Made by a program: the position numbers and the translations under genes. A DNA stretch of 32,071 nucleotides from Candidatus Hydrogenedentota bacterium (GTDB lineage Bacteria; UBA8481; J006). The first letter of the stretch is position 1. Every line of letters starts with the position of its first letter. Location: NCBI GenBank assembly GCA_003697085.1, contig RFFU01000082.1, positions 1-32,071 on the forward strand, in the 5' to 3' direction. The notes beneath the pieces were generated by a model. That model saw nothing but the letters and a program-made list of their open reading frames with translations, had not been told where the DNA came from and made no database searches. Positions 18,092-26,390 of the stretch are shown piece after piece.

Positions 18092-19095
18092 TGTTTTACG
18101 AAAAGATTCTCCGTCCCCTTCTGTTTCGAGCCGATCCAGAGAAAATACACGATCGTTTAGTCACTCTTCTTGCTTCGACGCCGGTCTCGGCTTTCGCTCC
18201 CGAGCGAAGGATTTTTTCGATGGGCGGCTTCGAGAAGATCGGCCTCCGTTTTCGTAATCCGGTCGGTCTTGCCGCCGGTTTCGACAAGAACGCGGCTGCG
18301 CTTCCGGCGTGGTATCACTTGGGATTTGGATTTTGTGAGATCGGAACGGTGACACCGCGGCCTCAGACCGGGAACCCGAAGCCTAGAATTCGCAGGATTC
18401 CGGAGGAGAAAGCCCTGGTGAACCGAATGGGCTTTCCCAATGTCGGGGCCCGGGAAGTACGGCGCCGCTTGGAACGATTTAGAGATAAAATGAAGAGAAC
18501 GGATTTTTCGATCGGTGTCAATATCGGGAAGAATCGGGATACGGCGATAGAGAAATCGGGTCAGGATTACGGAGCATGTGTCGAGATATTGGGAGAGGTT
18601 GCGGATTTTTTCGTGCTCAATCTCAGCTCTCCCAATACGCCGGACCTGCGACGCCTTCAAGGGACGGAATATCTCGAAGGAATTCTCGGGACAGTTCAAG
18701 AGAGAAACCGTCGCGGTGAGGAAAAACCGATACTCTTGAAAATATCTCCGGACGAAACGGAAGAGCGATATGAAGAGATTGCAGAGGTGATACGGAAGTT
18801 CGGACTCGGGGGAGCGGTGGCAACCAACACAACCGTGTTTTGTCCGAATGAGTGGAAGATTCAAGGAGGCGGGGGAATGAGCGGTGCACCGCTGCGGGAG
18901 AGGAGCGGGAGGGTGGCTCGAAGAATGAGGGATCTTCTTGGAGAAGACTTCCTTGTCATCGGTGTGGGCGGTGTCCTTTCGGGGGAGGACGCCCGGGCTC
19001 GGAGAAACGCCGGTGCCGACTTGATTGAACTCTATTCCGGCCTCGTGTATCGCGGTCCCGGTTTGGTTCGGGAATGCCTCGAGGCTCTCTCGTGA
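18091..19095 (+). CDS. pyrD: Dihydroorotate dehydrogenase, class 2 (quinone-dependent)
   Basis: FMN enzyme oxidising dihydroorotate to orotate and passing electrons to membrane quinone. The 334-residue product starts [21 protein letters not shown], the membrane-associating N-terminal segment of class 2, and has GLAAGFDKNA, EIGTVTPRPQ, NRMGFPN and NLSSPNTPDL (177-186) with the class 2 catalytic serine. Class 2 works without PyrK, and none is seen. The start shares one base with the pyrC stop (TGATG). It implies a respiratory chain. Confidence 0.96.
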   Translation: MFYEKILRPLLFRADPEKIHDRLVTLLASTPVSAFAPERRIFSMGGFEKIGLRFRNPVGLAAGFDKNAAALPAWYHLGFGFCEIGTVTPRPQTGNPKPRIRRIPEEKALVNRMGFPNVGAREVRRRLERFRDKMKRTDFSIGVNIGKNRDTAIEKSGQDYGACVEILGEVADFFVLNLSSPNTPDLRRLQGTEYLEGILGTVQERNRRGEEKPILLKISPDETEERYEEIAEVIRKFGLGGAVATNTTVFCPNEWKIQGGGGMSGAPLRERSGRVARRMRDLLGEDFLVIGVGGVLSGEDARARRNAGADLIELYSGLVYRGPGLVRECLEALS

Positions 19096-19814
19096 AGCAC
19101 GCACTCCCCTCTTGCCCCGTCATTCCGGCTCTCGATCTTTCTTCCGAAGAAGAAGCCCTGGAGTTGGTGCGGGCTCTTTCCCCGCCTTGTGAGATCTTCA
19201 AGATCGGCCTGCGTCTCTTCTGCCGGGGAGGCCCGGATTTCGTGAGACGGCTGGCGGGAGAAACAGGCGCGAAGATCTTTCTCGATTTGAAATTGCATGA
19301 TATTCCCCGCACGGTTGCCACCGCCGTCCGTGAGTTGCGTTCCTTGAACGTGACATTTGTGACCGTCCATATCAGCGGCGGACGGGAAATGATTCGTGCT
19401 GCGGTTGAAGCGGCGGAAGAAGGAATGGCGGTTCTTGGCGTGACGGTTTTGACGAGTCTTTCCGCAGAGGCGAGTCAGAAGATATTTGGAGTAAGCGAGC
19501 CGGAAAGCGCGGTCCTCCGTTTTGCAAGGTGGGCGGTCGAGGAACGATTGGCGGGAGTGGTGGCGTCTCCGTTGGAAGTGGCGCCGATCAGAGAACGTTT
19601 TTCTCGGGAGGAACTTCTTGTTGTGACGCCGGGAATTCGGCTGTCGGAAAAAGAAAGAAGAGGGGATGACGATCAGGCGCGTGCGGCCACGCCGCGAAAG
19701 GCTTTTTCCGAGGGGGCCGATTATCTCGTGGTCGGCCGTCCGCTCTACGAATCGAAAAAACCGCGGGAGGTTCTGGAGGAGATTCTTTCCGAATATGAGG
19801 AATTGAGAAGATGA
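19092..19814 (+). CDS. pyrF: Orotidine 5'-phosphate decarboxylase
   Basis: Last step to UMP. The 240-residue barrel has PVIPALDLSS at the N-terminus, FKIGLRLF, and the catalytic DLKLHDIP with D65, K67 and D70. VVTPGIR and the C-terminal YLVVGRPLY bind phosphate. GTG at 19092 overlaps pyrD by four bases (GTGA); an earlier in-frame start at 19074 is inside pyrD. Confidence 0.97.
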   Translation: MKHALPSCPVIPALDLSSEEEALELVRALSPPCEIFKIGLRLFCRGGPDFVRRLAGETGAKIFLDLKLHDIPRTVATAVRELRSLNVTFVTVHISGGREMIRAAVEAAEEGMAVLGVTVLTSLSAEASQKIFGVSEPESAVLRFARWAVEERLAGVVASPLEVAPIRERFSREELLVVTPGIRLSEKERRGDDDQARAATPRKAFSEGADYLVVGRPLYESKKPREVLEEILSEYEELRR

Positions 19815-20413
19815 AGAATGAGGAAAGCGGGAGGAAGGGGAAAGGAATCGAGGAAGCATTGGAACGGACCGGCGCCGTCTTGACGGGTCACTTCCGTCTG
19901 GCTTCCGGTCTTCATTCGGATCGGTATCTCCAGTGCGCGCGGCTCTTGGCGATTCCGCGGGAGGCCCGGGCGGTTGGGAAGGCCTTGGCGGAGGAATTTC
20001 GAAACCATAACGTAGATGCGGTTGTCGGTCCGGCGCTGGGCGGTGTTGTTTTGTCATTCGTCGTGGCGGACGCTTTGGGAGTTCCGGGTTACTTTGCCGA
20101 AAAATCCTCCGATGCTCCCAACGGCTTTCTTCTTCGCCGAGGATTTCCGGTTCCGCGCGGAAAACGGGTTCTGCTTGTCGAGGATGTAATCACCACCGGC
20201 GGCTCGATCCTGCGCCTGCGGAATTATTTGCGGGGACTTGGAGCGGAAATTGTTGGTATCGGCGCCATAGTGGACCGCAGAGCGAACGATGAGGGATTTG
20301 TTTCGAAAGAGGCGTACCGGGCTCTCGTTCGTATCCACGCACGGCTTTACCAGGAAGAAAATTGTCCACTGTGCGCGAAAGGGCTTCCTCTGGACCGTCC
20401 CGGAAGTGGTTGA
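19811..20413 (+). CDS. pyrE: Orotate phosphoribosyltransferase
   Basis: Attaches orotate to PRPP giving OMP. The 200-residue product has the PRPP loop VLLVEDVITTGGS (120-132), HFRLASGLHSD near the N-terminus and VGPALGGVVLSF. The C-terminal CPLCAKGLPL with two cysteines is common in this subgroup. It closes the superoperon; a terminator lies about 190 bases downstream. Confidence 0.96.
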   Translation: MKNEESGRKGKGIEEALERTGAVLTGHFRLASGLHSDRYLQCARLLAIPREARAVGKALAEEFRNHNVDAVVGPALGGVVLSFVVADALGVPGYFAEKSSDAPNGFLLRRGFPVPRGKRVLLVEDVITTGGSILRLRNYLRGLGAEIVGIGAIVDRRANDEGFVSKEAYRALVRIHARLYQEENCPLCAKGLPLDRPGSG

Positions 20414-20500
20414 GGGGGGATTTTTTCCGGGTTTTCCCCGCCGCCTTGCGTCAAGGGGGCATGGCAAATTGTGGGCGGAGTCGAATTTCGGTAAAGAGGA

Positions 20501-20535
20501 GTTCCCGGGAGCGCAGGCATCCTGCCCGCGGGAAC
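20501..20535. repeat. REP-like imperfect palindrome downstream of pyrE
   Basis: GTTCCCG (20501-20507) pairs with CGGGAAC (20529-20535), and inside it GCAGG (20513-20517) pairs with CCTGC (20521-20525) around the loop CAT. No T-run follows, so it is not an intrinsic terminator. It resembles short intergenic palindromes that recur in many genomes; only one copy is in the window. Confidence 0.5.
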
Positions 20536-20600
20536 GAGTTCGTAGGGTGTTCCTTTTGTCCGCCAGGATCGTGTATGGGTTTTTCGTTTAGCGGACTCCT

Positions 20601-20630
20601 GGCATGATTCGGAGGATCATGCCCATTTTT
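20601..20630 (+). terminator. Intrinsic terminator of the nucleotide superoperon
   Basis: Perfect 8-bp stem GGCATGAT (20601-20608) with ATCATGCC (20616-20623), 7-base loop, then CA and five T (20626-20630). It is the first terminator-like structure after the 17 overlapping genes and separates them from the PilZ-like gene. Confidence 0.75.
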
Positions 20631-20658
20631 CGCCACGCTCCCCTCACTCAAGCGCAGG

Positions 20659-20687
20659 TTGTCATTTTCGAGCGCGTGACTTAGACT
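20659..20687 (+). promoter_or_regulatory. Promoter of the tandem PilZ-like gene
   Basis: TTGTCA (20659-20664), 17-base spacer, TAGACT (20682-20687). The start codon is only nine bases after the -10 hexamer, so the mRNA would have a leader of a few bases at most. This agrees with the lack of a Shine-Dalgarno sequence. Confidence 0.55.
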
Positions 20688-20696
20688 GAAAAAATC

Positions 20697-21482
20697 ATGG
20701 AAGGAAAAACACGAGACAACCGTATCTTCGTTCGGTATAAGGCCGCCTTCGGGACGAACATCTCTCTTCGCCCTGAGGGAATGGAAGAGTTCGATGCCCG
20801 CCTGCTCGATCTGAATAAGGCCGGCGGTTTCGGAGTCTTCATCCCGATGAAGAACAATATCGGCAATCTCTTTTTCTCAACGGTGTTTCTCCCGTGGATC
20901 CTCATCCGGCAAAGTCGCGGCGGCTTGATCGAGGTTCCAACAAGAGTGTATAACGCGATTCCAACGGTGATGTACAATGAAACGGGCATCCGTATGGCGC
21001 TCTTGCACGTCGATTCCCGCGGGCGTTGGATGGCGCAACAGGGGCGGAAACGGCGGGTCAAAGAGCGTCTAAAGGTTGACTCTCTCTCCGTGGAACTTCG
21101 CAATAAGGAAATTCTCTTCACCGGCAATCTTTATGACATCAGTGAAGATGACGGAGCCGGGATCGATGTGACTCCGGACGGAGTGGGCGAAGCGACATGG
21201 AATCATGTTTTCAACGGTACGTGGAAGTTGTTTCTTATGGGAAGAACCTTCCCGACGAAGATTCGACGTGTCTCCGTGGGAGAGACCTCGGTTCAACTGG
21301 GAGTCAATGCGAATGGAATTTCGAAGATGATCGATGAACTTACGGCTCAATCGGAAACGGATGCAAACGAAACCTCGAAAGAGCCGGCGAAGGTGACTCC
21401 GTCAGGATCGGATGACGAACTCGTGGCTTTTCTCGAGGAGTTTATGAAGGAATCCGGGGAGCCGGAAAAAAAGTCGGGTTGA
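20697..21482 (+). CDS. Protein with two PilZ-like domains, possible c-di-GMP receptor
   Basis: 261 residues, soluble, no signal peptide. The first half has R9-x3-R13 (RIFVR) followed by DLNKAGG (39-45), close to the PilZ pattern RxxxR...DxSxxG. The second half repeats it as R120-x3-R124 (RVKER) with DISEDDGAGI (147-156), which has one extra residue before the glycine. The C-terminal 50 residues are acidic and probably disordered, with a short helix ELVAFLEEFMKES. PilZ domains bind cyclic di-GMP; whether both sites are functional is uncertain. Partners are not shown by context: it is a single gene between the superoperon terminator and convergent hemC, 17 bases away. Confidence 0.7.
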   Translation: MEGKTRDNRIFVRYKAAFGTNISLRPEGMEEFDARLLDLNKAGGFGVFIPMKNNIGNLFFSTVFLPWILIRQSRGGLIEVPTRVYNAIPTVMYNETGIRMALLHVDSRGRWMAQQGRKRRVKERLKVDSLSVELRNKEILFTGNLYDISEDDGAGIDVTPDGVGEATWNHVFNGTWKLFLMGRTFPTKIRRVSVGETSVQLGVNANGISKMIDELTAQSETDANETSKEPAKVTPSGSDDELVAFLEEFMKESGEPEKKSG

Positions 21483-21499
21483 GAGCGTGAGAGCGCCGT

Positions 21500-22390
21500 T
21501 CAGGTAAAATTTTCGACGACCTTGTGAACGAGAGAATCGATTCGTTTTTCCGAATGGATGAAAAAACGAAGTCTATTGTCCAACAAAGTCGCGGCGTGAA
21601 CGATCCAGTGTTCGTTTTCGTGGGAAAGGTGGATCCCGGTCGCGCTGTGACAGCCGCCGCCGAGAGACTGCAAGATCGATCGCTCGGCGAGAACGGCGGC
21701 TCGGGTCTCGGGATCGTCGATTCGCGAAAGGAGAGCCACCGTTTTCCGGTCATCGCGACGACACTGAACCGCGAGCGCGCCTTGACCGGGAGCCGGAGGA
21801 AAAAGTGAAACGGGAAGCGGATGAAAGGCGCGCTGTGTTTTCAAACGATTCAACGCGGCGGCGGCCAGAACCAGAGCCTCCGCGGTTCCGGAATCGACTT
21901 TCTTTAACCTCGTGTCGATGTTTCCGCGGATCGGAACAACGACGGCATCGGGACGCCAATGCCGGAGAAGGGCTTTCCGCCGCGGACTGGAGGTGGCCAC
22001 GCGTGCGTTGAGCGGAAGTTCTTCCAAGGAAACGGAATTTCCTGATGCGGGTACGAGAACATCGCGCGGATCTTCGCGAGAGGGAATGGCAGCAAGGAGC
22101 AAATCCGGGTGTGATTCGAGGGGGAGGTCCTTGAGAGAATGCACGGCGAAATCAGCATCGCCCCGAAGCAAAGTTTCCTCGACGGCTCTCGTAAAAAGAC
22201 CGGTTTCGGAAAAATCCTGAAGTCTTGTCGTTCGATCACGATCCCCCTCCGAAGTTACGAAATGGAAAGCAATTTCCCGATTGCAGATGGCTCGCAGTCT
22301 TTCGACGACCCATTCGGACTGTCTTTTGGCTAAGAGAGATGAACGTGTGGCGAGACGAAGGGGCGGGCGATGAGAGGAGGGTTTAACCAT
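21500..22390 (-). CDS. hemC: Hydroxymethylbilane synthase (porphobilinogen deaminase)
   Basis: Polymerises four porphobilinogens to hydroxymethylbilane, the precursor of heme, cobalamin and other tetrapyrroles. The 296-residue product begins VKPSSHRPPLRLATRSSLLA and carries HSLKDLP (84-90), SSPRR (134-138) and the dipyrromethane-cofactor cysteine C247 in LGGGCHSATG. ATG at 22390 overlaps the end of larC by eight bases; an extension to 22522 would lie within larC and has no family similarity. The C-terminal domain is somewhat short. No other heme gene is nearby; it appears coupled to the lar genes. Confidence 0.94.
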   Translation of the reverse strand: MVKPSSHRPPLRLATRSSLLAKRQSEWVVERLRAICNREIAFHFVTSEGDRDRTTRLQDFSETGLFTRAVEETLLRGDADFAVHSLKDLPLESHPDLLLAAIPSREDPRDVLVPASGNSVSLEELPLNARVATSSPRRKALLRHWRPDAVVVPIRGNIDTRLKKVDSGTAEALVLAAAALNRLKTQRAFHPLPVSLFPPAPGQGALAVQCRRDDRKTVALLSRIDDPETRAAVLAERSILQSLGGGCHSATGIHLSHENEHWIVHAATLLDNRLRFFIHSEKRIDSLVHKVVENFT

Positions 22391-23603
22391 TTTTTTCTTT
22401 TTCTTCCGAGCCGCCGGAGAATTTTTCCGAAAATAAGCGAACCAACTCCTGGCGAATTTTCCGAAGGGGAAGATTCTGGTCCTTCGCGATTCGCCGGCAA
22501 TCCTCGAATTCCGGTCGCGCACCGAAGGGAGAGATTTTGAAACGAACAGGACCGTAGGGAGTAGAACAGATTTCTATCTCCCGGGAAACAACCCAGCGAT
22601 CCTGAAAGAGGACACGGATTCCCAGCGATCCCGTTTCCTTAAAGAGGATTTCTTGTAGGGAGAGGATCTTCTCGAGGGGGGAGAGCACACGAATCTGATA
22701 ACCGGGTCTCCCCTTTTTCATAAGGATCGGAATGAGAACAGCATCGAGTGCTCCGCATTCAAACAGGCGGTTGAGCAGAAAAGCAAGCGTTTCGCCGTCG
22801 AGATGGTCCACATCGGTCTCGAGAACTGCGATTCGTTCTAGATCTGCTTTCGATTGCAGTGCGGGTACATTCGGTTCGAAGAGAAGACCGCGGAGCACAT
22901 TGGGCCATTCCGGATCTCGCGATCCGGCTCCGTATCCTGAAGCCACGAGTCTTCCGCCTGAGAAGCCCGACCATTCCTGAGCAAGTTCCTTGAGCAAGAC
23001 GGCGCCGGTGGGGGTAACGAATTCGAAATCCCGGAAGTCCGAAGTGAAGGAACGTCCTTCGAGGAGCCGTATGACCGCGGGGGCGGGATTCGGATAGCGC
23101 CCGTGGGCGATGGAGATTTCACTGGCGGGAAGGGGGAGGGGCGTGTGATAAATGTTTGTTATGGACAGTTGGTCGAGAGCGACCACGACGCCGAGAATCT
23201 CTCCGACCGCATCGAGTTCGCCGGCTTCGTGAAGATGGATATCCCGTGGGGATTTTCCGTGAACAAGTGCCTCGGCGGAGAAAAGAGAATGAAAGATACG
23301 AGATGCCGTTTTCGAGAGATCTTCGGGAAGAGCCGCTTTTTCCACGAAGGTGAGCGCCTTGTCCAGCGTGAGAGAATGGACATCTCGGCTCTTATGGGAG
23401 TCCTCTCCGTTCCAGAGAATGACGGCTTTTCTGGCTTGGATGCCCCTGCGAATGATCTTGGACGTTTCAAGGTCCGCGTTCGGACCGAGAGCGCGCCGAA
23501 TAGTATGACGGAGAATGTCACAATCCGCACCGAGCTCGATGAGAAGACCGAGGAACATATCTCCAGAAATACCGGAACGGGGTTCCAGAAGAAGACTTCT
23601 CAC
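22383..23603 (-). CDS. larC: Nickel-pincer cofactor biosynthesis protein LarC
   Basis: CTP-dependent cyclometallase that inserts nickel into the pyridinium dithioacid nucleotide to finish the NPN cofactor. The 406-residue protein starts MRSLLLEPRSGISGDMFLG, matching the family SGISGDMFLG motif, followed by HLHEAGELDAVGEILG (about 123-138) and FVTPTGAVLL. In some species larC is split and read through by a frameshift; here it is one intact frame. It overlaps larB by four bases and hemC by eight. Confidence 0.93.
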   Translation of the reverse strand: MRSLLLEPRSGISGDMFLGLLIELGADCDILRHTIRRALGPNADLETSKIIRRGIQARKAVILWNGEDSHKSRDVHSLTLDKALTFVEKAALPEDLSKTASRIFHSLFSAEALVHGKSPRDIHLHEAGELDAVGEILGVVVALDQLSITNIYHTPLPLPASEISIAHGRYPNPAPAVIRLLEGRSFTSDFRDFEFVTPTGAVLLKELAQEWSGFSGGRLVASGYGAGSRDPEWPNVLRGLLFEPNVPALQSKADLERIAVLETDVDHLDGETLAFLLNRLFECGALDAVLIPILMKKGRPGYQIRVLSPLEKILSLQEILFKETGSLGIRVLFQDRWVVSREIEICSTPYGPVRFKISPFGARPEFEDCRRIAKDQNLPLRKIRQELVRLFSEKFSGGSEEKEKNG

Positions 23604-24352
23604 AAGCGCGCCATCATCGCCGCCGCGGCCGCGGCCCCGAAGCCGTTGTCAATGTTAACGACCGTGATGCCCGGCACGCAACTGGAAAGCATTCCCGCCA
23701 GGGCTGTCAATCCGCCGCGTCCAACTCCGTAGCCCACGGATGTAGGCACGGCGATGACAGGGCCTCCGAATATTCCTCCAACAACCGACGGCAACGCTCC
23801 CTCCATTCCAGCCAGAACGATCTTGATGAAGACTTCACGGAGAGCGGAATGATGCTGGAGAAGACGATGAAGACCTGCCACTCCTGAATCCGTTATGGGA
23901 AGAGACGGAATCCCGAGGTGTGTCAATGTTTCAAGCGCTTCTTCCGCGACCGGAAGGTCCGCCGCCCCGGCGGAAATTATCGCGACAGTGCGGGCTTCTT
24001 TTTGAAATTCGCCTTGTTTCCGTCGATACCGAAAGGTTCGCGCTCGGAAATTGGCATATCCCCCGGGAAACTCCTTCTCCAAAAGTTCCACGGTTTTTTT
24101 CTCGAGACGCGTTGCAAGGAAGGCCCCTTCCGTCTCGGCAAAGGCCTTCGCCGCAGAGAGAATTTGATCGGGTGACTTTCCCTCGCCTAATATGACCTCG
24201 GGAAACCCGCACCGCAATTCCCGGTGAGTATCGAGAATTATATCTTCCGTTTTGAGGTACGGAAGAACAGTCAGCCGCTCAAGTGTTTCCTCGAGGGACA
24301 TATCTCCTCGGGAGAATTCCACAAGGAGGTTTTTGATTTCTTCGCGATTCAT
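23600..24352 (-). CDS. larB: Pyridinium-3,5-biscarboxylic acid mononucleotide synthase LarB
   Basis: Carboxylates and hydrolyses nicotinic acid adenine dinucleotide, the first NPN step. In the 250 residues, the N-terminal part is helical and the C-terminal 130 resemble PurE/AIR carboxylase, with ISAGAADLPVAEEA, VAGLHRL, AGMEGALPSVVGG, VPTSVGYGVG and NIDNGFGAA. This is a distant paralogue of purE at 5637. The start shares one base with the larE stop (TAATG). Confidence 0.94.
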   Translation of the reverse strand: MNREEIKNLLVEFSRGDMSLEETLERLTVLPYLKTEDIILDTHRELRCGFPEVILGEGKSPDQILSAAKAFAETEGAFLATRLEKKTVELLEKEFPGGYANFRARTFRYRRKQGEFQKEARTVAIISAGAADLPVAEEALETLTHLGIPSLPITDSGVAGLHRLLQHHSALREVFIKIVLAGMEGALPSVVGGIFGGPVIAVPTSVGYGVGRGGLTALAGMLSSCVPGITVVNIDNGFGAAAAAAMMARL

Positions 24353-25137
24353 TATTTGAGAATAGAGGCCGGGAACAAGCGTGCAGCGCCACCCCGGCGA
24401 TATCCTTCAGGAGAGAATTCCACGTTCGAGAATCCTAGGGATTGGAGTCGAGAAATGATTTCCGCACGTTCGTTATTGTTTAGACGATGGAGATCTTCTC
24501 GGCCGACCTCCACTCGTGCCGCATCTCCCCTGTCACGAACCCGAACAACTTGGTAACCACGGGCGCGAAGATAGATTTCCGCCTCTTCGATTCGTTTCAA
24601 TCGCTCCGGCGAGACGCGAATTCCGGTTACAAGGCGTGAAGCGAGGCAGGGGGAAGGAGGCGTGTCGGCCCACGAAAAATCTCGAGCGCGGGCCTCTGCG
24701 ATGATATCTTTCCGGCTCCATTCCGCCTCGATAAACGGAGCGATAACGCCGAATTCGGAGGCGGCACGATGGCCCGGCCTGTCGTCCGCGAGATCATCGC
24801 GTTGGGCTCCGAAGAAGACGCAATCGAAACGGGGATTCGATAAAAGCATCCCTCGAAGTGACGCGAAGAGATGATAGCGACACCAATAACACCGGTCTTC
24901 TTCATTTTGCAGATAACGTGAATCTTGAAATTCGCCGGTCTCGATAAAGATATGTTTTATGGAAAACCGCTTTACCAGTTCCGTTACGGCGTCGCGGTCC
25001 CAATCCGGAAAAGCGGGAGAAACCGCCGTCACGGCCAGAAAGGAATCTCCATAATACTCGTGACAAAGGACCGTCAGGAGGCTGCTGTCTACTCCACCGG
25101 ACAAGGCGACGACCGGAGCCGTATAGCGCGAAAACAC
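24352..25137 (-). CDS. larE: ATP-dependent sulfur transferase LarE
   Basis: Activates the LarB product with ATP and adds sulfur to form the dithioacid of NPN. The 261-residue PP-loop protein has SGGVDSS at 13-19. It carries three candidate cysteines, C83 and C86 in RCYWC and C164 in PSPCLASR. In part of this family three such cysteines hold a [4Fe-4S] cluster that carries the sulfur, in contrast to the sacrificial single-cysteine type (family knowledge; assignment here is inference). GTG at 25137 gives an N-terminus shorter than usual. The frame stays open upstream, and a CTG at 25185 overlapping the TGA of the preceding gene would add 16 basic residues of plausible LarE length. Confidence 0.93.
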   Translation of the reverse strand: MFSRYTAPVVALSGGVDSSLLTVLCHEYYGDSFLAVTAVSPAFPDWDRDAVTELVKRFSIKHIFIETGEFQDSRYLQNEEDRCYWCRYHLFASLRGMLLSNPRFDCVFFGAQRDDLADDRPGHRAASEFGVIAPFIEAEWSRKDIIAEARARDFSWADTPPSPCLASRLVTGIRVSPERLKRIEEAEIYLRARGYQVVRVRDRGDAARVEVGREDLHRLNNNERAEIISRLQSLGFSNVEFSPEGYRRGGAARLFPASILK

Positions 25138-25181
25138 GCCAAAAATACGCCTTACCCGGTTTCTATGAGGGTTTTTACGGG

Positions 25182-26279
25182 TCAGAGGAAGACCTCGTCA
25201 CGAAGGAAACGTTTCACGAAGACGCGGTCTCCCGCCTGAAGATGTTGAAGAATCTCGTAGGCCTTGGGCGCACGTACATTGACGGGGTTGTTTCGGAGAA
25301 ACGTTGTCATCTGCTGAAAACCTTCCTCGTAGCGTTCCAAGAAGAAGAGGCCGAGAGCGTAATTGAAGGGGCCTTCGGGGTGTTTTGTCGAATAGTCACG
25401 AAGAGCGGCCAAAGCCGCCTTGGCTTCCGGTCCCGTTTTTGTCAAACGAAGAACCTTGAGGTATTCCGCCATGGCGAAGGCATCCCAACCGAGACTGCGG
25501 TAAGCGTCGGCCAATCGAAGGCGCGGTTTCGGCCAATAACGCGCCTGCCCCACCGCTCGAAAATACTCCTTTACGGCTTGGCGAGTGCTGCCTTCCGCGG
25601 AAAAGAGGTCTCGAAATTGGAAGGCGGTTGAGATAAGGGATGGGGCCAATTTCCGGCATAGGACACCGTAATAAATATCGGAAGAGCGGTTGAGTTGTCG
25701 AATTGAAGCCTCTTTGGCAGGGGATTTCGCCACAAGAATTTGTTTAGAAAGTTCCCGAGAAACTTTTTGCTCTACAGTGTCTCCATCTTCATATTGCGCG
25801 CATAAGTTTAAAAGAGTCAAAAGGTTATTTGGTATTTGACGAGCAATTGTCGATATTCGTTTTCTTATCTCAAGGTCAGATTTCGTATAACGTCGGGATA
25901 AGTTATTCTGGCTACACCAATCCACCCAACGGTCGTATTCCTCGACGAGCCTAATGAGGGGAAAAATCGTGTTTTCGATTTCCTCTTGAGTATGACGAGA
26001 ATTCTTTTGAAAGGTAGGGTCGTTGCCGTTTATTTTCAGTAACGCACTTCTTTTTCGGAACATGTCTCCTCTTTGGATGTGGGGTCCAGCAATCTTTTCC
26101 CGAAGAACAGGAACATAGACGGCCCATAAAAGAAAAGAAACAAAAGCGACACAAAGAGCAAATGTGAATAAATAAGATGTAAGGGACAAGAAATCCCTTG
26201 CAGGTGGGGAAAGAATTTTATCCCGCAAAAACGACGCATTTATAATAACTGATCGTTCCCTGCCGGAAAAAGATACCAC
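25182..26279 (-). CDS. Membrane-anchored protein with TPR-like C-terminal region, function unknown
   Basis: About 365 residues. One strongly hydrophobic segment at about 31-59 (LTSYLFTFALCVAFVSFLLWAVY in part) suggests a single membrane anchor with a large C-terminal domain. The C-terminal half is helical with TPR-like spacing (AVKEYFRAVGQARYWPKPRLRLADAYRSLG in part, then FNYALGLFFLERYEEGFQQM). The longer frame from 26333 overlaps tRNA-Phe, so I chose GTG at 26279, which has GAGG five bases upstream. TTG codons at about 26225 and 26190 are alternatives. The N-terminal half is markedly AT-rich for this window. It precedes larE with the stop near or within the larE start; no known role in NPN synthesis. 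Confidence 0.7.
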   Translation of the reverse strand: MVSFSGRERSVIINASFLRDKILSPPARDFLSLTSYLFTFALCVAFVSFLLWAVYVPVLREKIAGPHIQRGDMFRKRSALLKINGNDPTFQKNSRHTQEEIENTIFPLIRLVEEYDRWVDWCSQNNLSRRYTKSDLEIRKRISTIARQIPNNLLTLLNLCAQYEDGDTVEQKVSRELSKQILVAKSPAKEASIRQLNRSSDIYYGVLCRKLAPSLISTAFQFRDLFSAEGSTRQAVKEYFRAVGQARYWPKPRLRLADAYRSLGWDAFAMAEYLKVLRLTKTGPEAKAALAALRDYSTKHPEGPFNYALGLFFLERYEEGFQQMTTFLRNNPVNVRAPKAYEILQHLQAGDRVFVKRFLRDEVFL

Positions 26280-26303
26280 GTTCGCCTCGAGGTTCCTGCA
26301 ATT

Positions 26304-26376
<73 letters not shown>

Positions 26377-26390
26377 TTGTTTCGCACGTT

